Under the pieces are notes generated by a model, which was given only the letters and a program-made list of their open reading frames with translations, was not told where the DNA came from and searched no databases. 17,120 nucleotides of DNA from NCBI GenBank assembly GCA_964345035.1, contig CAYFPO010000034.1, forward strand, positions 1 to 17,120, in the 5' to 3' direction. Made by a program: the position numbers and the translations under genes. Positions 14,191 to 17,120 of this stretch are shown in pieces. Numbering within the stretch: the stretch's first letter is position 1; each line of letters starts with the position of its first letter. This DNA comes from CAYFPO01 sp964345035 (GTDB taxonomy: Bacteria; Fidelibacterota; Marinisomatia; SCGC-AAA003-L08; GCA-002704045).

Positions 14191-15558
14191 ATGTATACAT
14201 CAGTATTTGATCTGTTTAAAATTGGGATTGGGCCATCAAGCTCACACACTGTTGGACCCATGAAAGCTGCTGGATTATTTTTATCCAAATTAATTGATAA
14301 CCAACAGTTTGATAAAACTATTAAAATTCAAATCGAATTTTTTGGTTCATTGGCATTTACCGGCAAAGGGCATCATACTGACCGGGCAGTGTTATTAGGT
14401 TTATCTGGATTCGTTCCGGAGACAGTTAACCCGGAAAAAATTGAAAATACCATCCGGACTATCAAGAATTCAAATGTGATGTTTTTAAATCAGGAAAAGG
14501 AAATACCTTTCGACCCTGAAATGGATATTCGGTATAACTTTACAGATACAAAGCCTGCACATCCAAATGCATTGGAATTTACTGCATTATCAAAAAATGA
14601 AGAAATAATTACACAGCAATTGTATTATTCCATTGGCGGCGGATTTGTTGTTACTGAAGCTGAAATGAATGAATCATCAGAAAATGAAACTGTAGATGTT
14701 CCCTACTTTTTTTCATCCGGTAACGAATTATTGGAGATTTGCAATTCACAGGAAATTCTGATCTCGGAAGTTGTAATGGAAAATGAAAAGGTTTTTCGGA
14801 GTGAAACTGAAATCAAAAACCAACTTTCGGAGATATGGAAAGTAATGGATGGATGTATTTATTCAGGGTTGCAGACCAGAGGATCATTGTCGGGTGGATT
14901 AGACGTAAAAAGACGTGCACCGGAATTATTCGAATCATTACAGAAAGAAAAATCTACTGATCCACTTGATACAATGGATTGGATCAATGTATATGCCATG
15001 GCAGTTTGTGAGGAGAATGCTGCAAGCGGAAAAGTAGTAACCGCACCAACAAACGGTGCAGCAGGAATAATACCTGCAGTTTTAAAATATTATGATACAT
15101 TTATTCCCGAATCAGATGAAAATGGCATCCGTAATTTTCTGTTGACTGCAGGTGCCATCGGAATGTTGTATAAACAAAATGCGAGTATTTCCGGAGCAGA
15201 GGCTGGATGTCAGGGTGAAGTGGGAGTTGCCTGTTCCATGGCTGCTGCAGGGCTAACCGCAGCAATGGGCGGCTCAAATAACGAAGTAGAAAATGCCGCT
15301 GAAATTGGAATGGAACATAATCTGGGATTAACTTGTGACCCCGTTGGAGGGTTGGTTCAAATCCCCTGTATTGAACGTAATGCAATGGGAGCATTGAAAG
15401 CAATAAACGCCTCTCGTATAGCATTGAGAGGAAAAGGGGAACATAAGGTATCTCTGGATCAAGTCATCACCACTATGCGGCAGACCGGAAAAGATATGCA
15501 GTCCATCTATAAGGAAACATCATTAGGTGGGCTTGCAGTGAATGTGGTAGAATGTTAA
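14191..15558 (+). CDS. sdaA: L-serine dehydratase (L-serine ammonia-lyase), iron-sulfur type
   Basis: The enzyme converts L-serine to pyruvate and ammonia in the cytosol. The single chain of 455 residues has the beta domain (1 to about 160, with IGPSSSHTVGPMKAAG at 14-29) fused to the catalytic alpha domain (about 185-455), as in E. coli SdaA. The [4Fe-4S] ligands are C340 (GAEAGCQGE), C382 (LTCDPVGG) and C393 (IPCIERNAMGA). The last residue is C455, matching the Legionella enzyme in which the C-terminal cysteine reaches into the active site and binds the cluster. TAPTNGAAGIIPAVL (284-298) is the conserved active-site stretch. The ATG at 14191 lacks a visible Shine-Dalgarno sequence, but MYTSVFDLFKIGIGPSSSHT is the family N-terminus. 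The 46-bp gap to divergent radC must hold any promoters; none is convincing. Confidence 0.96.
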   Translation: MYTSVFDLFKIGIGPSSSHTVGPMKAAGLFLSKLIDNQQFDKTIKIQIEFFGSLAFTGKGHHTDRAVLLGLSGFVPETVNPEKIENTIRTIKNSNVMFLNQEKEIPFDPEMDIRYNFTDTKPAHPNALEFTALSKNEEIITQQLYYSIGGGFVVTEAEMNESSENETVDVPYFFSSGNELLEICNSQEILISEVVMENEKVFRSETEIKNQLSEIWKVMDGCIYSGLQTRGSLSGGLDVKRRAPELFESLQKEKSTDPLDTMDWINVYAMAVCEENAASGKVVTAPTNGAAGIIPAVLKYYDTFIPESDENGIRNFLLTAGAIGMLYKQNASISGAEAGCQGEVGVACSMAAAGLTAAMGGSNNEVENAAEIGMEHNLGLTCDPVGGLVQIPCIERNAMGALKAINASRIALRGKGEHKVSLDQVITTMRQTGKDMQSIYKETSLGGLAVNVVEC

Positions 15559-15567
15559 ATCTAATGA

Positions 15568-15705
15568 AAGGAAAAATGTACGAAAGATTATAATGCAGAA
15601 CATAACCGTGTAATTTGGTTTGATATTCCGGTATCTGATTTAGATAGAACTCAAAAATTTATGAATCCGTGTTGGATATCAAACTATGTAGTATTACAAA
15701 GTTAA
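15568..15705 (+). pseudogene. Relic of a VOC (glyoxalase/bleomycin-resistance fold) gene
   Basis: The frame from 15568 reads AEHNRVIWFDIPVSDLDRTQ and then KF, the typical first beta-strand and helix start of a VOC-family protein (normally continuing FYxxVLG). No start codon lies in frame upstream of the match; an ATG at 15576 is in another frame and stops after five codons. After KF the similarity ends and the frame closes at TAA (15703-15705), overlapping the end of the TldD/PmbA gene. Only about 20-25 of some 120 residues remain. It follows sdaA by 9 bp. This is best explained as decay or deletion of a once complete gene. Confidence 0.6.
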
Positions 15706-17016
15706 CTCAAATCCATCAATAACAATACCCGGAGCAGTTGTACCACCAGGGCTTCTTCCTTCATAGGTTTGGACTTCCGGGATATATTCAGAATTTTCAG
15801 TAACTGCAACTAAACGGTCTCCCAGAAAATTGTAAATGCTGTCATCAAACCGCATATTCTCAATTGGAGCCTTTATTTCTCCATCTTCTACCCAGAAACA
15901 GGCATATCTTGTCATGCCGGTAATCCTTCCACCGATTCTGTCGCTCCAATTCAAATAATGAAGGTTTGACAGGTATAGACCGGTACTGATTTCTTTTAAT
16001 GTATCTTCATCTTTTAACTTTCCAGTATTCATAACCGGTGTTCTGAGATATTCACCATCTTCAGCAAAGTTTGTAGTACAGTTGTATTCTTTGGCAGTCC
16101 TGGTACTAACCAGAGTATTTTCAAGATTTCCATTTTTAAACAACTGGAGATATTCTGGACAAATTTCGCCATTGCTGTTAAATCGCGGAACCATTCCGCT
16201 TCGGAAATCTTCCGACAAATTCAACATGGGAGACAAACTGAAATTCTCTCTCCGCATCTTACAGAGTGAACTGTCTCCCTGTTGGATGGAAGCTTCCCCC
16301 AATCCACCCCAGGAGAACATTCCCACAATATCTGCAACAGCTGCCGGTGCCAGACATGTTCGGTATTTACCTGGAGTTAAGGATTTTGCAGGTTGCTTCA
16401 TCACTTCAAGTTGAGATTTTTTCCTTTCAAAATGGGATTCAAATTTTTCCTGATTCCAATCCGAGCCGGCATAAGTTCCTTTCACCATTTTTTCATCCGG
16501 AGTGATGAGGGAATAATCCAATGAATAGGTTTCTGTGGAAAACCAGTGTCTTTGCCCAGCTGAATTTGCACTCCCCCGGAACATGGGCCCGGATGCCCAG
16601 ATTCCGGTAAAATCCACACCCTGTATCACCGGCAGGACTGCATTTACAATTGCATCATCGGACAGAATATTTCCCGTATTTACTTCCCGTGTGGAACCAT
16701 GATCTTCCGGGAGGACTATGAATGGATCAATAGGCAGTTCATCCACTTCATCCCGCAAACGGTGTAACTCCTGCTGCACTCTGGGAATATCAATTTGCTT
16801 CTCTCCACGAAAAGTACATCCGCCTCTGCATGATTTTCCGTTCTTCATCAAATTCAATGAAATAGATGCATCATCCACATGCCCAATTTGCCGGATTTTG
16901 GCATTATTAAAACGGATGAAAACCGAATTCTCACCTGCAAATGAAATGATCAGTTGTTCATCACTGTGTAATTGATTCAGGATCTCATCACATACCTGAT
17001 TAAATGAATGTTCCAT
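15694..17016 (-). CDS. TldD/PmbA (TldE) family protein
   Basis: The 440-residue protein follows the TldD/PmbA fold. Its C-terminal part GLYLSNLHYLNWSDRIGGR, then ITGMTRYACFWVEDGEIKAP and IENMRF, matches the family pattern GLYVxxL...GxF...GFWIENGEI.. PVxxM. YRTCLAPAAVADIVGMFSW (about 218-236) aligns with the region that carries HExxxH in TldD, but here no HExxxH exists, so it is closer to the PmbA/TldE partner, which lacks the metal site. TldD-TldE heterodimers process small peptides and leader peptides (microcin B17, CcdA). No TldD partner is in this window, unless one lies outside it. The ATG at 17016 has AGGAG (17023-17027) 6 nt upstream. It lies 22 bp after a T9SS cargo gene. Family assignment is good; subunit identity is inferred. 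Confidence 0.85.
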   Translation of the reverse strand: MEHSFNQVCDEILNQLHSDEQLIISFAGENSVFIRFNNAKIRQIGHVDDASISLNLMKNGKSCRGGCTFRGEKQIDIPRVQQELHRLRDEVDELPIDPFIVLPEDHGSTREVNTGNILSDDAIVNAVLPVIQGVDFTGIWASGPMFRGSANSAGQRHWFSTETYSLDYSLITPDEKMVKGTYAGSDWNQEKFESHFERKKSQLEVMKQPAKSLTPGKYRTCLAPAAVADIVGMFSWGGLGEASIQQGDSSLCKMRRENFSLSPMLNLSEDFRSGMVPRFNSNGEICPEYLQLFKNGNLENTLVSTRTAKEYNCTTNFAEDGEYLRTPVMNTGKLKDEDTLKEISTGLYLSNLHYLNWSDRIGGRITGMTRYACFWVEDGEIKAPIENMRFDDSIYNFLGDRLVAVTENSEYIPEVQTYEGRSPGGTTAPGIVIDGFELTL

Positions 17017-17022
17017 TTTTAT

Positions 17023-17027
17023 CTCCT
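17023..17027 (-). promoter_or_regulatory. Shine-Dalgarno for the TldD/PmbA-family gene
   Basis: AGGAG on the minus strand, 6 nt before the ATG at 17016. It lies in the 22-bp gap after the T9SS cargo stop, so the two genes are likely on one transcript. Confidence 0.7.
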
Positions 17028-17038
17028 AAAATACCTGC

Positions 17039-17120
17039 TTATTTTAATAACAATAATTTTTCAAATAATTGGTTTTTATTACTTATTAATGAAATAAAGT
17101 ATATTCCACTACTATAATTA
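17039..17120 (-). CDS. C-terminal end of a second T9SS-sorted protein (partial)
   Basis: The final 26 codons before TAA (17039-17041) read as NYSSGIYFISLISNKNQLFE followed by KLLLLK. This is the closing strand pair of a type A T9SS sorting domain (SGIYF.. then KKLLLLK) and closely resembles SGVYFVRL...KVLLLK at the end of the giant protein in this window. The 5' part lies outside the window, so length and cargo are unknown. The stop is 22 bp from the start of the TldD/PmbA gene. No terminator separates them. Confidence 0.8.
   Translation of the reverse strand, partial: NYSSGIYFISLISNKNQLFEKLLLLK

Noticed and set aside
15694..17016. Active TldD-type metalloprotease
   Set aside because: No HExxxH motif is present at the expected place; the sequence fits the non-catalytic PmbA/TldE side of the family better.

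Overview
The window reads as an AT-rich bacterial chromosome segment from the Fibrobacterota-Chlorobiota-Bacteroidota (FCB) side of the tree. The best guess is Marinimicrobia (SAR406) or a relative such as Ignavibacteria. The main evidence is two proteins with type IX secretion (T9SS) C-terminal sorting tails, one carrying the YPNFPNPFNP box. A dockerin/cohesin-like giant secreted protein, a Big_5-type lipoprotein of FCB style and a full-length SdaA ending in cysteine fit the same picture. The taxonomic call is inference from gene families and was not computed.

Layout. Positions 1-476 hold a tRNA-Asn(GUU) gene on the minus strand. It is preceded in window coordinates by two apparently identical 151-bp tandem repeats. 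Each repeat carries a damaged copy of the 3' part of that tRNA, split in the T loop by 35 bp, plus an intrinsic terminator. Positions 477-3055 are a translationally coupled minus-strand pair, an EF-G-like GTPase followed by a HIT-family hydrolase. Positions 3268-6196 hold a minus-strand group: a Big_5 lipoprotein, mannose-1-phosphate guanylyltransferase and a small conserved-looking protein whose TTG start overlaps the guanylyltransferase stop codon. Positions 6332-11974 are one gene for a secreted, cysteine-rich protein of about 1,880 residues with FN3, cohesin-like, dockerin and T9SS domains. sfsA lies at 12109-12825 on the minus strand, with yqgE divergent from it across 31 bp. yqgE converges on radC, which is divergent from sdaA. 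Between sdaA and the minus-strand TldD/PmbA-family gene is the relic of a VOC (glyoxalase-fold) gene. The right edge cuts a second T9SS cargo gene, of which only the last 26 codons are present.

How the genes relate. Most of the window is housekeeping: translation, GDP-mannose supply, DNA repair, serine catabolism and peptide processing. The surface and secretion theme is the giant T9SS protein, the lipoprotein and the truncated T9SS gene at the edge; GDP-mannose synthesis could serve glycosylation or surface polysaccharide, but that is inference. No CRISPR array, transposase, integrase or phage gene was seen.

The most unusual items are four. First, the split-tRNA tandem array at the left end. 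Second, a repeated design in the giant protein in which an FN3 domain is interrupted between strands B and C by a cohesin-like domain plus a cysteine motif, four times over. Third, a perfect Shine-Dalgarno sequence in front of an ATA codon exactly where a signal peptide should begin. Fourth, a near-consensus promoter that would give an almost leaderless yqgE mRNA.
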